A stretch of DNA of 64,000 nt from CAZQQU01 sp964595625 (GCA_964595625.1 CAZQQU010000009.1:1-64000), one strand, 5' to 3'; numbered from the stretch's first letter, positions 16,724 to 26,267 are shown. Notes: generated by a model not told the origin, from the letters alone. Translations and numbers: made by a program.

Positions 16724-17356
16724 ATGTGTACTGTTGTTGTAGCTGACCATCAACCTATTGTTGCTAAGGGACTTAAAAGCCTTCTCGAATCAAAAACTAA
16801 TTGTAAAATCGTAGGAATTGCCGTAAACGGTGACGAATTACTAGATGCCTTGTACGAGCACCATCCAGATATTCTGATTCTGGAAATTGATATTCCTCAA
16901 ATCAACGGAACGCACCTTTTACGAACAATTAAATCTCAATTTCCGAACACTCGAGTACTAATTTTCTCCAGCCTTCCGGAAGAGATTTACGCCTCTAGAT
17001 TCATTAAATCTGGAGCTGCCAAATACATTAACAAATCTGCTTCTACCAAATTGTTGCTCGACTCCATCGAAGCCTTAGCTACTGGTAAAAGCCTACAAGA
17101 GTATGAATATGTCGATGCGACCGTGTTGCACCACGTAGGCGAAAAAAATGCTATTAAAAGATATAACAAACTTTCACTCCGCGAGATCGATGTACTCAAT
17201 ATGATGTCGAAAGGAAAGAGAAATAAAGATATAGCCGAAGCGCTAGACATAAATGAAAAAACAGTAAGTACCTACAAAAAAAGAATACTTACCAAAATGA
17301 AAGCAGACAACATCGTTGATCTGATAAACTTTTCAAAAATGTTTACTTACAATTAA
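16724..17356 (+). CDS. Orphan LuxR-type response regulator with Glu at the phosphorylation site
   Basis: The 210-aa protein has a receiver domain (1-120) and a LuxR-type DNA-binding domain (about 145-205: LSLREIDVLNMMSKGKRNKDIAE). In the receiver, the phosphoacceptor Asp aligns with Glu54 (codon 16883-16885) in LILEIDIP, and one of the two metal-binding Asp is His9 (VVADHQP). The switch Ser and the conserved Lys remain. Glu there often mimics phosphorylation, so the protein may be constitutively active. No kinase is adjacent. It overlaps the 3' end of dnaG by 4 nt. Confidence 0.9.
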   Translation: MCTVVVADHQPIVAKGLKSLLESKTNCKIVGIAVNGDELLDALYEHHPDILILEIDIPQINGTHLLRTIKSQFPNTRVLIFSSLPEEIYASRFIKSGAAKYINKSASTKLLLDSIEALATGKSLQEYEYVDATVLHHVGEKNAIKRYNKLSLREIDVLNMMSKGKRNKDIAEALDINEKTVSTYKKRILTKMKADNIVDLINFSKMFTYN

Positions 17357-19323
17357 AAAAATCGTCTGACTACAGTATCTAACTTACGGGATAAGGCTAC
17401 TTCTAAAGTCTTGTATTGTTGTACATTTTGAAGAAGGTTTAACTTCTCTTCTTCGGTGGTACCGGCATTTTCAATTAATTTTTTAACCAATTCGTTGACA
17501 TAAAGCAATCGTAGATTTAAAATGGTTTGCTCTACAAAATCAGCTAGATTTTCTTTTTTTTCTTTAACGTAAATATTTCTTCGCTCCCAATCGTGGAGAC
17601 GGTATCTCTCGTTATCCATAAAAATATCGGTAACGATTTTGGCTTTTTCTGATTCTAATTGGGCTATAAATATTTCGTTTTCAAAATCCGTATTTTCTTC
17701 GAAACTCTCTATAATACTAGTATATAATTCCTTAAACACCGGATTGGAAAATTCGATTTCATCAATTTGTAATTCGAAAGCAATTTTCTGATACACCGGA
17801 ATTTCACGAGCAATAGTTTGAACTTTCATTTCACCGTTCTCATCAGGAGCCACTATTTCCTCTTTAAAAAGTACCTTCTCGCTACCATACAATAGAAGCG
17901 TTTCAAGAATTTTTAATTCGTATTCCTTTTTGACATCAATTTTTTGAACCGTCTTTTTGGATTCGGTAACTACCTCAAAAGGTTGTGTATTACTGGTTTT
18001 TTTCTGAGTTTGTTCTTTATGTTGTTTGGCTAGAGTTTGTGAAAGCGCATTAAAAATAACCTCTTCCGACACATCCATCAATCGGCTACATTCTTGTACG
18101 TAGATTTCTCGCTTAATGATATCAGGTATTTTTGAAATACTTTGTACTATATCTCGTATAGTTTCGGCTTTTTTAATGGGATCACCCCCACTCGAGCTGG
18201 CTAACAAAGAAGCTTTAAAGCGAATAAAATCTTGGGATTGATTCTCAAGGTAGTCTTTTAATTCGGTAAAAGCCGTTTTTTTAGCAAAACTATCGGGATC
18301 TTCCCCTTCGGGAAATGTACACACCTTGACATTGACACCTTGTTCTAATATCATATCCACCCCACGTAATGCAGCTCGTAACCCAGCGGCATCACCATCA
18401 AAAAGGAGGGTAATATTTTGCGTCAACCGACTAATTAAACGGATTTGATCTTCGCTCAAAGCCGTGCCTGAGGAAGCAACTACATTTTGAATTCCGGCTT
18501 GATACAGTTGAATTACATCGGTATAGCCTTCTACCAAATAACAATTATTTTCTTTAGCAATAGCTTGCTTGGCTTGATACAAGCCATACAACACTTTGCT
18601 TTTGTGATAAACTTCACTTTCGGGGGAGTTTAAGTACTTGGCCGTTTTGAGTTCCTTGTTTAAAATTCGTCCTCCAAACCCTAAGGTTCGGCCACTCATA
18701 CTAAAAATGGGGAAAATAACCCGTCCTCTAAAACGGTCGATCGGTCGGGACTCACCCGGTATAGTCAACCCCGATTTTTCAAGATATTCTAATTGATAAC
18801 CGTCATGAATAGCTTGTTTGCTAAATGCATCCCAGCTTTCGGGAGAATAACCTAATTGAAAAGTTTTAATAGTAGCCTCGGAAAATCCTCGTTCTTTAAA
18901 ATAGGTCAAGCCAATGGCTTGCCCTTCGGTGGTTTCCCAAAGGTTATTTTTAAAAAACGTATTGGCGTATTCGTTAATTAAATATAGGCTTTCACGTTCG
19001 TTAGCCGCTTCTTTTTGCTCGTTACTTGGCTCGGTTTCTTCAACCTCTATATGGTATTTTTTGGCTAACCAACGAATTGCTTCCGGATAGGTAAAATGTT
19101 CGTGTTCCATTAAAAAGGTCACCACATTGCCCCCTTTTCCACTCGAAAAATCTTTCCATATTTGCTTGACTGGAGACACCATGAAGCTGGGTGTTCTTTC
19201 TTCCGTAAAAGGACTCAAGCCTTTATAATTACTCCCCGAACGTTTTAATTGCACAAAATCACCTATAACCTCCTCTACTCGAGCGGTTTCAAATACTTTT
19301 TCTATGGTTTCTCTGCGAATCAA
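17353..19323 (-). CDS. dnaG: DNA primase DnaG with no zinc ligands
   Basis: DnaG makes RNA primers for replication. The 656-aa protein has the N-terminal zinc-finger-type region, the TOPRIM catalytic core (YLVEGYTDVIQLYQAG, LLFDGDAAGLRA) and a C-terminal helicase-interaction region. The four canonical zinc ligands are absent: CPFH is SPFT (Ser37, Thr40) and CFGC is DFSS (Asp58, Ser61), while surrounding residues are kept. I recall this as usual in Flavobacteriia. The start ATG precedes IRRETIEKVFETARVEEVIG. Confidence 0.97.
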   Translation of the reverse strand: MIRRETIEKVFETARVEEVIGDFVQLKRSGSNYKGLSPFTEERTPSFMVSPVKQIWKDFSSGKGGNVVTFLMEHEHFTYPEAIRWLAKKYHIEVEETEPSNEQKEAANERESLYLINEYANTFFKNNLWETTEGQAIGLTYFKERGFSEATIKTFQLGYSPESWDAFSKQAIHDGYQLEYLEKSGLTIPGESRPIDRFRGRVIFPIFSMSGRTLGFGGRILNKELKTAKYLNSPESEVYHKSKVLYGLYQAKQAIAKENNCYLVEGYTDVIQLYQAGIQNVVASSGTALSEDQIRLISRLTQNITLLFDGDAAGLRAALRGVDMILEQGVNVKVCTFPEGEDPDSFAKKTAFTELKDYLENQSQDFIRFKASLLASSSGGDPIKKAETIRDIVQSISKIPDIIKREIYVQECSRLMDVSEEVIFNALSQTLAKQHKEQTQKKTSNTQPFEVVTESKKTVQKIDVKKEYELKILETLLLYGSEKVLFKEEIVAPDENGEMKVQTIAREIPVYQKIAFELQIDEIEFSNPVFKELYTSIIESFEENTDFENEIFIAQLESEKAKIVTDIFMDNERYRLHDWERRNIYVKEKKENLADFVEQTILNLRLLYVNELVKKLIENAGTTEEEKLNLLQNVQQYKTLEVALSRKLDTVVRRFF

Positions 19324-19353
19324 AACGGATGTAATTAGCGTTTGCCAATTTAC

Positions 19354-20301
19354 TTAATTCCATCCTATTTCTTTCGAAATTTTATAATTCTGTCGGTTAT
19401 TCCTGATTTTCAATATCATTTCTCCTAAAAAGCCGGCCAAAAAAAGTTGGCTCCCCAAGAGTATCGATACCAAGGCCAGGTAAAATTGTGGACGATCGGT
19501 AAGTAACCGTCCTTCAGGGTGAATAAACAGCTTATCGACTCCTAAATACACGGTTAGACAAAAACCAACAAACAAAATTAAAGCGCCCCATAATCCAAAG
19601 AAATGCATGGGATTTCTACCAAAGCGCGACAAAAACCAGATGGTTATCAAGTCTAAAAATCCATGGGTAAATCGGCTGATACCAAATTTGGTAGTGCCGT
19701 ATTTCCGAGCTTGGTGTTGGACCGGTTTTTCAACTATATTTCGAAAACCGGCATTTTTCACTAACAAAGGAATGTAGCGATGCATCTCTCCGGTAACTTC
19801 GATGTTTTTGACCACTTGTTTTTTGTAGGCTTTGAGGCCACAATTAAAATCGTGTAATTGTAAACCGGAAACTTTACGTGCCGCAAGATTAAATAATTTA
19901 GAGGGAATATTCTTGGAAAGGGTATGATCATACCGCTTTTTTTTCCATCCAGAAACCAAATCATTACCTTGTAGAATCATTTGGTAGAGTTGAGGTATTT
20001 CATCGGGACTGTCCTGCAGATCAGCGTCCATCGTAATAACCACCTCTCCTTGAGCTTTAAGAAAGCCCGCATGCAAAGCCTGTGATTTTCCGTAATTTCG
20101 AAAAAAACGAATTCCTTTAACTGCCGGATTTTGTTGGGCAAGCTGGTCAATGACTTGCCAAGATCCATCGGTGCTTCCGTCATCAATAAAGATAATTTCG
20201 TAAGAAAAACCATTGGACTGCATCACTTGAGCAATCCAATGGTATAATTCTTTGAGAGATTCTTTTTCGTTTAATAACGGAATTACGATAGAAATATCCA
20301 T
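19354..20301 (-). CDS. GT2 family glycosyltransferase (polyprenyl-phosphate sugar transferase type)
   Basis: The 315-aa protein has a GT-A fold core with DDGSTDGSW (about 40-48), the acidic MDADLQD metal site near 92, and two C-terminal membrane helices (about 235-255 and 270-295). This matches the DPM1/ArnC-like group that puts a sugar on a polyprenyl-phosphate carrier at the inner face of the membrane. The sugar is unknown. It lies between dnaG and a DUF4199 gene, 9 nt after the latter, probably one transcript. Confidence 0.9.
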   Translation of the reverse strand: MDISIVIPLLNEKESLKELYHWIAQVMQSNGFSYEIIFIDDGSTDGSWQVIDQLAQQNPAVKGIRFFRNYGKSQALHAGFLKAQGEVVITMDADLQDSPDEIPQLYQMILQGNDLVSGWKKKRYDHTLSKNIPSKLFNLAARKVSGLQLHDFNCGLKAYKKQVVKNIEVTGEMHRYIPLLVKNAGFRNIVEKPVQHQARKYGTTKFGISRFTHGFLDLITIWFLSRFGRNPMHFFGLWGALILFVGFCLTVYLGVDKLFIHPEGRLLTDRPQFYLALVSILLGSQLFLAGFLGEMILKIRNNRQNYKISKEIGWN

Positions 20302-20310
20302 GGGCGGAAT

Positions 20311-20829
20311 TTAATCCATTCTTTTTTTACGCAACAATGCCGATACTACTAAAGAAATTAAAAATCCGAAAAATACTCCCATAATTAAACCTACCGTAGT
20401 AAACAGAAACGGAGTGGTCATCATATGAGAAACTTTGATAGATTGTTCTTTTTGCTCCTGGGTCATGGAAGCATTTTCCATGATTTGTCGGTAGGACTCC
20501 TCTTTGGCTATCTCAATAGTTTCGGGTGATATAAACACAAAGTGGATATAAGTATAAACCGCACTAATTAAACTGGCAATAACAACGGTAGCTAATCCCA
20601 CTTTCAGACCCTCGCTCATTGATAAATATCCACCGTTTTGGTGCTTATAAGTATTGATTGCTTGATACAATAAAGCAATTGAAATGGCAAAACTTAGTAT
20701 GTTAATCCAAATGCTTTTTTGAATTCCTAAAACATACATTATAACCATCAAGAGGATACTGGCTAAGGCTAATAACAAACCGTTATTGAGGGCTATTTTT
20801 TTTAGATTGGGTTGAGTTTCTGGTATCAT
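20311..20829 (-). CDS. DUF4199 membrane protein
   Basis: The 172-aa protein has four membrane helices with a soluble loop rich in Glu and Gln between the third and fourth (AKEESYRQIMENASM). This matches DUF4199, an uncharacterised family common in Bacteroidota. In this lineage such genes often precede a GT2 glycosyltransferase, as here; the spacing is 9 nt. A role in polyprenyl-linked sugar handling is an inference from position only. Confidence 0.9.
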   Translation of the reverse strand: MIPETQPNLKKIALNNGLLLALASILLMVIMYVLGIQKSIWINILSFAISIALLYQAINTYKHQNGGYLSMSEGLKVGLATVVIASLISAVYTYIHFVFISPETIEIAKEESYRQIMENASMTQEQKEQSIKVSHMMTTPFLFTTVGLIMGVFFGFLISLVVSALLRKKRMD

Positions 20830-20920
20830 ATTTTTTTGAGTTAAGGTTGTATTGCATTAGTACACAAAGATAATAAAACGTTACATTCAGTGTAAATAAA
20901 TATATTTTTACAAAATTGTA

Positions 20921-20950
20921 TTGTAAGATTAAAAATTATAGCTAAATTTG
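20921..20950 (+). promoter_or_regulatory. rpmE2 promoter
   Basis: TTG (20921-20923), 19 nt, TAAATTTG (20943-20950). Predicted leader about 37 nt. Confidence 0.65.
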
Positions 20951-20991
20951 CACTCTCAAAAAATGAGCGACTCTATTAAAAGCACGATATT

Positions 20992-21243
20992 ATGAAAAAA
21001 GATATCCATCCTGAAAATTATAGATTAGTGGCCTTTAAGGATATGTCTAATGAAGATGTATTTATCACTAAATCTACTGCAGATACCAAAGAAACTATTG
21101 AAATAGACGGGGTGGAATACCCGCTGGTAAAATTAGAGATTTCAAGAACTTCACATCCCTACTATACAGGTAAGTCGAAATTAGTGGATACTGCGGGTCG
21201 TATCGATAAGTTTAGAAGTAAATACGCCAAATTCCAGAAATAA
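20992..21243 (+). CDS. rpmE2: 50S ribosomal protein L31, type B
   Basis: This is the 83-aa type B L31, without the zinc-binding cysteines of type A. It has the family N-terminus MKKDIHPENYRLVAFKDM and the SRTSHPYYTGKSKLVDTAGR block. The promoter is consensus and a strong terminator follows 24 nt after the stop, so it is a single-gene unit. Confidence 0.98.
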   Translation: MKKDIHPENYRLVAFKDMSNEDVFITKSTADTKETIEIDGVEYPLVKLEISRTSHPYYTGKSKLVDTAGRIDKFRSKYAKFQK

Positions 21244-21267
21244 GATTGGAATTTATATAATATTTGA

Positions 21268-21298
21268 AAAACCGCCTTGGATTGAGGCGGTTTTTTTA
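21268..21298 (+). terminator. rpmE2 terminator
   Basis: AAAACCGCCT (21268-21277) pairs with AGGCGGTTTT (21285-21294) around a 7-nt loop, continuing into a T-run. Confidence 0.9.
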
Positions 21299-21338
21299 TT
21301 TTTGACAAGACGGACCTATATTGCAAATATTTGATACG

Positions 21339-22511
21339 ATGAATTACATTTTATTTGACGGAGAGCAGCGTAACCAATTACTGCCTTTTACTTTTACCCG
21401 ACCGGTGGCTGACCTTAGAATCGGTATACTCACCCTGAGAGAAAAGTGGCAATATTTTTTAAACAGTTCGCTTTCTACCCAAACCCAACCGTATTTATCC
21501 AAAAAGTATCCGCTTCAATTAGCCAATAAAAACATTAAAATTAATGCCGCCTACCTACCCACCCAAAATTTGGTAGGACTAATTAAAAATTTACAAGAAA
21601 ATCAGGCATTGTTTGACGGTCCAACTCCTATTGCTTATTTCTATTCCCCGAACCAATCGGAAGAATGGACAGATTTTGATATTATTTCATACACCTTCAC
21701 CGATTTAATTAAAATTGAACATCCTTGGGATTTGTTTCGATACAACGGACTCGCCATCGAGCGAGATTTTGAGTTACTTACCCAAAACCGAACTTCGGCT
21801 CCTTTACCCGACAGTGTACAAGTAATGGGGCAAGAACAAATTTTTGTGGAACAAGGTGCTCGTTTGAGTTTTTGTACTTTAAACGCTACTACCGGGCCTA
21901 TTTATATCGGTAAAAATGCGGAGATTATGGAAGGCGTAATGGTCAGAGGTCCTTTGGCCTTGGGAGAAGAAAGCACGCTCAAAATGGGAGCTAAAATTTA
22001 TGGCCCAACTACTATAGGACCGCATTCCAAAGTGGGTGGTGAAGTCAATAACTCCGTAATTTTTGGTTATACCAACAAAGCACATGACGGGTTTCTGGGC
22101 AATTCGGTATTGGGAGAATGGTGTAATTTAGGTGCTGACACTAACAATTCCAATCTTAAAAACAACTATGCCGAAGTACGGCTATGGAGTTATCAACAAG
22201 AGCGATTTGTTCCTACCGGTTTGCAATTTTGTGGACTGATGATGGGCGATCACAGTAAGTGTGGAATCAACACTATGTTTAATACCGGTACGGTGGTCGG
22301 AGTTAGTGCCAATATTTTTGGAAGTGGTTTTCCCCGAAACTTCATTCCCGATTTTAGTTGGGGAGGAAGTGGCGGTCTAACGACTTACACCACCCAAAAA
22401 GCATTTGAAGTGGCTGCCGAAGTAATGAAACGACGAGAAGTCACTTTTACCGAAGAAGATCAAGCCATATTACAGCACGTTTTTGATATTACCGCACCCT
22501 GGCGGCGTTAG
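21339..22511 (+). CDS. GlmU-family sugar nucleotidyltransferase-like protein
   Basis: The 390-aa protein begins MNYILFDGEQRNQLLPFTFT, a degenerate sugar-nucleotidyltransferase N-terminus, and its second half is a left-handed beta-helix made of hexapeptide repeats (GPIYIGKNAEIMEGV, KMGAKIYGPTTIGPHSKVGG). This is the Bacteroidota GlmU-like family of uncertain substrate. The ATG at 21339 is chosen; the frame is open from a TTG at 21321, but that is less likely. The glycosyltransferase gene follows 16 nt later. Confidence 0.88.
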   Translation: MNYILFDGEQRNQLLPFTFTRPVADLRIGILTLREKWQYFLNSSLSTQTQPYLSKKYPLQLANKNIKINAAYLPTQNLVGLIKNLQENQALFDGPTPIAYFYSPNQSEEWTDFDIISYTFTDLIKIEHPWDLFRYNGLAIERDFELLTQNRTSAPLPDSVQVMGQEQIFVEQGARLSFCTLNATTGPIYIGKNAEIMEGVMVRGPLALGEESTLKMGAKIYGPTTIGPHSKVGGEVNNSVIFGYTNKAHDGFLGNSVLGEWCNLGADTNNSNLKNNYAEVRLWSYQQERFVPTGLQFCGLMMGDHSKCGINTMFNTGTVVGVSANIFGSGFPRNFIPDFSWGGSGGLTTYTTQKAFEVAAEVMKRREVTFTEEDQAILQHVFDITAPWRR

Positions 22512-22527
22512 CTAACCAATAATTTCA

Positions 22528-23739
22528 TTGAATAAGAAACTACTCATTATCGGCTATATCTATCCCGAACCTACCACCAATGCCGCAGGAATTCGGATGA
22601 TGCAGCTGATTGATTTTTTTAATAACCAAGGTTTTGAGATCACTTTTGGCTGTACTGCAGAAAAAACGCCCTATTCAGCGAATCTAAGTGCTTTAGAAAT
22701 TCAAGAGGTCAAGTTACTTTTAAACGATAGTTCGTTTGATGCATTTATAAAAAAATTAAACCCCGCTATTGTTGTTTTTGACCGCTTTTTTACCGAAGAA
22801 CAATTCAGTTGGCGTGTTGCTGAAAACTGTCCACATGCCTTGCGGATATTAGATACCGAGGACTTACACTTTTTGCGTAAAGCAAGAGAAATAAGTTTAT
22901 TAAAACAAGAAAAACTGAATCTCATTAACGAAGTAAGCTTACGCGAAATGGCGGCCATCTTACGAAGTGATAGTACACTTATTATTTCGAAGACCGAAAT
23001 ACAAGTTCTTCAAGAACTCGGAATTCCTGAGTATTTATTGTGGTATTTCCCACTCTTTTTTAGTCCACTTCCTACCCTAAACAGTTGGGAAAATCGCAAT
23101 TCACAAATCGTTTTTGTAGGTAACTACAATCATGCTCCCAATGCCGATGCAGTAGAATATCTCCACCGGTTGTGGAAAAATATTGCCCCCCATCTTCCGG
23201 AAGCTCAACTGCATATTTACGGCACTTATATACCCCAAAAGATCCAAGAGTTACACCAGCCCAAACATCGTTTTTATATATCCGGTCGGGTAGAACATAT
23301 CCAAGAAGTATATCAAAATGCACGGTTGATGTTGGCTCCACTACGTTTTGGCGCCGGATTAAAAGGAAAATTACTGGAAGCCGCACAATACGGTTTACCA
23401 TCGGTTACTACTACAGTTGGCAGTGAAGGCATCGTAACAGAACCAGAACACTGGCCGGGAGCAATAGCCAATGACCCTGAAGAAATAATACATCAAACTG
23501 TGCAACTGTATCGCCATAAGAATCGATGGACAGAAGCCCAGCAAAAAGGAAATCAAGTGCTCCACTCTGCATTTGATAAAGAAAATTTCGCAGCAACCAA
23601 CCAAGAAAAACTGAAGTCTCTATTAAAAAACCTGCCCCTTCATCGTCACAAAAACTGGCTGGGAAAACTACTTTATCTTCAACAATATCAAGCAAGTAAA
23701 TACATGAGTAAATGGATCGAGGAAAAGAATAAAAATTAA
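22528..23739 (+). CDS. GT-B glycosyltransferase with a TTG start
   Basis: The 403-aa protein has a GT-B (family 1/4) pattern: an N-terminal Rossmann half (LLIIGYIYPEPTTNAAGIRM) and a C-terminal donor half with FVGNYNHAPNADAVEYL, PLRFGAGLKGKLLEAAQYGL and VTTTVGSEGI. It has no signal peptide. The frame opens with TTG and no ATG lies close by, so TTG is the likely start. It lies 16 nt after the GlmU-like gene. The sugar and acceptor are not evident. Confidence 0.85.
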   Translation: MNKKLLIIGYIYPEPTTNAAGIRMMQLIDFFNNQGFEITFGCTAEKTPYSANLSALEIQEVKLLLNDSSFDAFIKKLNPAIVVFDRFFTEEQFSWRVAENCPHALRILDTEDLHFLRKAREISLLKQEKLNLINEVSLREMAAILRSDSTLIISKTEIQVLQELGIPEYLLWYFPLFFSPLPTLNSWENRNSQIVFVGNYNHAPNADAVEYLHRLWKNIAPHLPEAQLHIYGTYIPQKIQELHQPKHRFYISGRVEHIQEVYQNARLMLAPLRFGAGLKGKLLEAAQYGLPSVTTTVGSEGIVTEPEHWPGAIANDPEEIIHQTVQLYRHKNRWTEAQQKGNQVLHSAFDKENFAATNQEKLKSLLKNLPLHRHKNWLGKLLYLQQYQASKYMSKWIEEKNKN

Positions 23740-23744
23740 CTCTA

Positions 23745-23773
23745 TTGTATGGGAAAATAGCCAACTAATTTTG
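23745..23773 (+). promoter_or_regulatory. terC promoter
   Basis: TTG (23745-23747), 18 nt, TAATTTTG (23766-23773). Start near 23778 gives a 16-nt leader and excludes the TTG at 23779 as translation start. Confidence 0.6.
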
Positions 23774-23793
23774 CATCTTTGCAAAAAAAAAAT

Positions 23794-24756
23794 ATGGTTT
23801 GGGGTATCTTTATTAGTATCATCCTAGTTTTATTAGCACTCGACTTAGGTGTATTTAATCGAAAAGCCCATGTTATCTCCTATCAAGAAGCTGCCAAATG
23901 GACGGCTTTTTGGGTGTCTTTATCCCTTTTATTTTCTGGGGTGATTTATTGGCTTTATCTCGGAAATCATATTGACAATCCGGACAATTATACTGCTACG
24001 GATGCTTTTTGGAAGTATTTACAGGGATATTTGTTGGAACTTTCCTTATCGGTAGACAATGTTTTTGTAATTGCCGTGATATTTAGAGCCTTTAATGTAC
24101 CCAGTATGTACCAACATCGGGTATTGTTTTGGGGAATTATAGGCGCTATCGTTTTTAGAGCACTGATGATCTTTTTCGGAATTTGGTTAATTCACAAAGT
24201 CGATTGGGTGACATACGTATTCGGTGCATTCTTAATTTATACTGCGTATAAAATGGCCTTTGGTGGAGATATGAATTTTAACCCCAAAGACAGTAAAATA
24301 TTAAAAATATTGCGTCGTTGGATGCCGGTTACCCAACATATTGAAGGACAAAAACTTTTTATTACCCGCCTGGGAGTTACGGCAGCCACCCCGTTGTTTC
24401 TAGCACTTATCGTAATCGAATTTACCGATATTTTATTTGCATTAGACAGTATTCCGGCCATTTTGGCCATTACTTCGGATCCGTTTATCGTGTTTTCCTC
24501 CAATATTATGGCCATACTCGGATTGCGTTCGATGTATTTCTTTCTCGCTAATATTATGGATAAATTTGAAGCCCTCAAATACAGCTTGGCGGTTATTCTC
24601 ACCTATGTGGGAATCAAAATGCTGTTACACCACTATATCAAGGATAACGGACTTGCCATACCCGAGTGGTTGTCGCTAAGCATTATTTTAGTATCGCTAT
24701 TAGGGGGTATATTTTACTCGATATACAAAAACAAGCAAGTCGAAAAAAATCAGTAA
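23794..24756 (+). CDS. TerC family membrane protein
   Basis: The 320-aa protein has the TerC fold: about nine membrane helices and conserved acidic sites in LSLSVDNVFVIAVIF and DILFALDSIPAILAI. Relatives (Alx, MeeY) export manganese and are tied to tellurite resistance or alkaline pH; here metal export, perhaps supporting secreted metalloenzymes, is a fair inference. ATG at 23794 is chosen because the earlier in-frame TTG lies at the predicted transcript start. Its last 7 nt overlap the convergent reductase gene. Confidence 0.92.
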   Translation: MVWGIFISIILVLLALDLGVFNRKAHVISYQEAAKWTAFWVSLSLLFSGVIYWLYLGNHIDNPDNYTATDAFWKYLQGYLLELSLSVDNVFVIAVIFRAFNVPSMYQHRVLFWGIIGAIVFRALMIFFGIWLIHKVDWVTYVFGAFLIYTAYKMAFGGDMNFNPKDSKILKILRRWMPVTQHIEGQKLFITRLGVTAATPLFLALIVIEFTDILFALDSIPAILAITSDPFIVFSSNIMAILGLRSMYFFLANIMDKFEALKYSLAVILTYVGIKMLLHHYIKDNGLAIPEWLSLSIILVSLLGGIFYSIYKNKQVEKNQ

Positions 24757-25280
24757 AAGCTATTTTTAACCTGCTGAACTGCGGTAGTAAACTCCTCTAA
24801 GTATTCTGGATGGGTAATACCATCGGTGGGTGAAAAGTTTTGATGGAAAAAGGGCAGGTAGAAAGTGGCTACTATTTCTGCGCCGTGTTTGGGAAACCGC
24901 TGCACAGCACTTTGTAAAACATACCTACCTCCTCCCCCTCCGGTAGCGGTAGCTAATAAAAACATTTTGCCTTCAAAAAGTTGTAGATTCACCCGCGATG
25001 CCCAATCAAAAATATTTTTAAAACCAGCCGTATAACTACCATTGTATTCTGCAAAGGATACTATCATTAGGTCAGCTCCTTCGATATCTTTTAAAAATTG
25101 GTGTACCGCATCAGGATAGCCCATTTGCTGTTCTAACTCAATGGTATAAATAGGTAATTGGTAATCGTTTAAATCTAAAATTTTAACAGAGGCATCCTCA
25201 AAAAGAGAGGCCGTATAGGCGGCAAGTTGCTTGTTGATTGAATTTTGACTAAAGGAAGCTCCAAAAGCAACAATTTTCAT
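24750..25280 (-). CDS. NADPH-dependent FMN reductase family protein
   Basis: The 176-aa protein has a flavodoxin-like fold: the N-terminal phosphate loop GASFSQNSINKQLA and the flavin-contact segment AEYNGSYTAGFKNIFDWAS. Such enzymes reduce FMN, quinones or azo dyes using NAD(P)H. The pirin gene upstream has its own terminator between the two, so they are separate units although often neighbours in this lineage. Confidence 0.9.
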   Translation of the reverse strand: MKIVAFGASFSQNSINKQLAAYTASLFEDASVKILDLNDYQLPIYTIELEQQMGYPDAVHQFLKDIEGADLMIVSFAEYNGSYTAGFKNIFDWASRVNLQLFEGKMFLLATATGGGGGRYVLQSAVQRFPKHGAEIVATFYLPFFHQNFSPTDGITHPEYLEEFTTAVQQVKNSFY

Positions 25281-25292
25281 AGATACAATTTT

Positions 25293-25335
25293 AAAAGAGT
25301 TGCAAGTTAGTAAATAGATTACCCGCTTGCAACTC
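25293..25335 (-). terminator. Pirin gene terminator
   Basis: A perfect 10-bp stem (25297-25306 with 25326-25335) with a 19-nt loop ends in TTTT on the minus strand, 40 nt after the pirin stop. Confidence 0.75.
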
Positions 25336-25375
25336 GTGGATTAGAGTGTTGGTTTAGAATAAAAGTGCTATAAAT

Positions 25376-26248
25376 TTAATCTTCTAAATAGCCAAATTTA
25401 CCCAAATTGTAATCATTGATGGCTTGGTAAATTTCGGCTTGTGTGTTCATCACAAAGGGGCCATGAGCGGCAATGGGCTCATTAAGTGGTTTACCACTAA
25501 TAACCAATACTTTAGAATCCTCTAGTGCTTCGAATTCAAAAGTAGTTGCATCATTTTCAAACAAAACAAAATGATCCACAGCTACCTGTTCAATACCATT
25601 AACCCGAATACTTCCTGCAACCACTAGTAGCCCGGTATTATAGTCTTGGGGAAAATCAAAATCTGCTCGTCCACCGGCTCGTACCACGGCATTGAGCAAA
25701 TGCACCGGCGAAAAGGTCGAAGCCGAACCTGATACTCCTTTGTGTGAACCAGCAATTACCTCAATTTCTCCGGTATTTTCAGGCAAAATATACCGATTGA
25801 TATCCTTATTGATTAACGCTTGATATTTAGGCGTGGTCATTTTATGCGCAGCGGGTAAGTTTACCCATAGCTGAACCATCTGAAAATAACCACCTTGTTT
25901 ACTGAATTCCACTTCATGATACTCTTTGTGTAACACCCCCGAACCAGCCGTCATCCATTGTACATCGCCTTGACCGATAATTCCCCCACCGCCACTACTG
26001 TCGTGATGGGCTACTTTTCCTTCATAAGCAATCGTAACCGTTTCAAAACCCCGATGAGGATGTACACTAACACCTCGAGGGGTATCTGTAGGTGGAAAGT
26101 AGAATTTCGAATTGTAATCCAACATGATAAAAGGGTCCATACGTTGCATATCTAACCGATAAGCACTCGGAATAAAATTATGCACTCGAAAACCATCACC
26201 AACAAAATGGGGTTCTCTGGGTGGTACAACGATTTCTATACTTCTCAT
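25376..26248 (-). CDS. Pirin family protein
   Basis: The 290-aa protein is a bicupin. The first cupin has metal-site histidines His63 and His65 in SVHPHRGFET, followed by GVLHKEYHEVE with the further ligands, the complete pirin set. The second cupin lacks obvious ligands, as usual. Bacterial pirins can act as quercetin dioxygenases or redox sensors; the substrate here is unknown. A TAATTTTG box on the minus strand gives a 14-nt leader. Confidence 0.93.
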   Translation of the reverse strand: MRSIEIVVPPREPHFVGDGFRVHNFIPSAYRLDMQRMDPFIMLDYNSKFYFPPTDTPRGVSVHPHRGFETVTIAYEGKVAHHDSSGGGGIIGQGDVQWMTAGSGVLHKEYHEVEFSKQGGYFQMVQLWVNLPAAHKMTTPKYQALINKDINRYILPENTGEIEVIAGSHKGVSGSASTFSPVHLLNAVVRAGGRADFDFPQDYNTGLLVVAGSIRVNGIEQVAVDHFVLFENDATTFEFEALEDSKVLVISGKPLNEPIAAHGPFVMNTQAEIYQAINDYNLGKFGYLED

Positions 26249-26267
26249 AAATCTAGGAATTAGTCCA

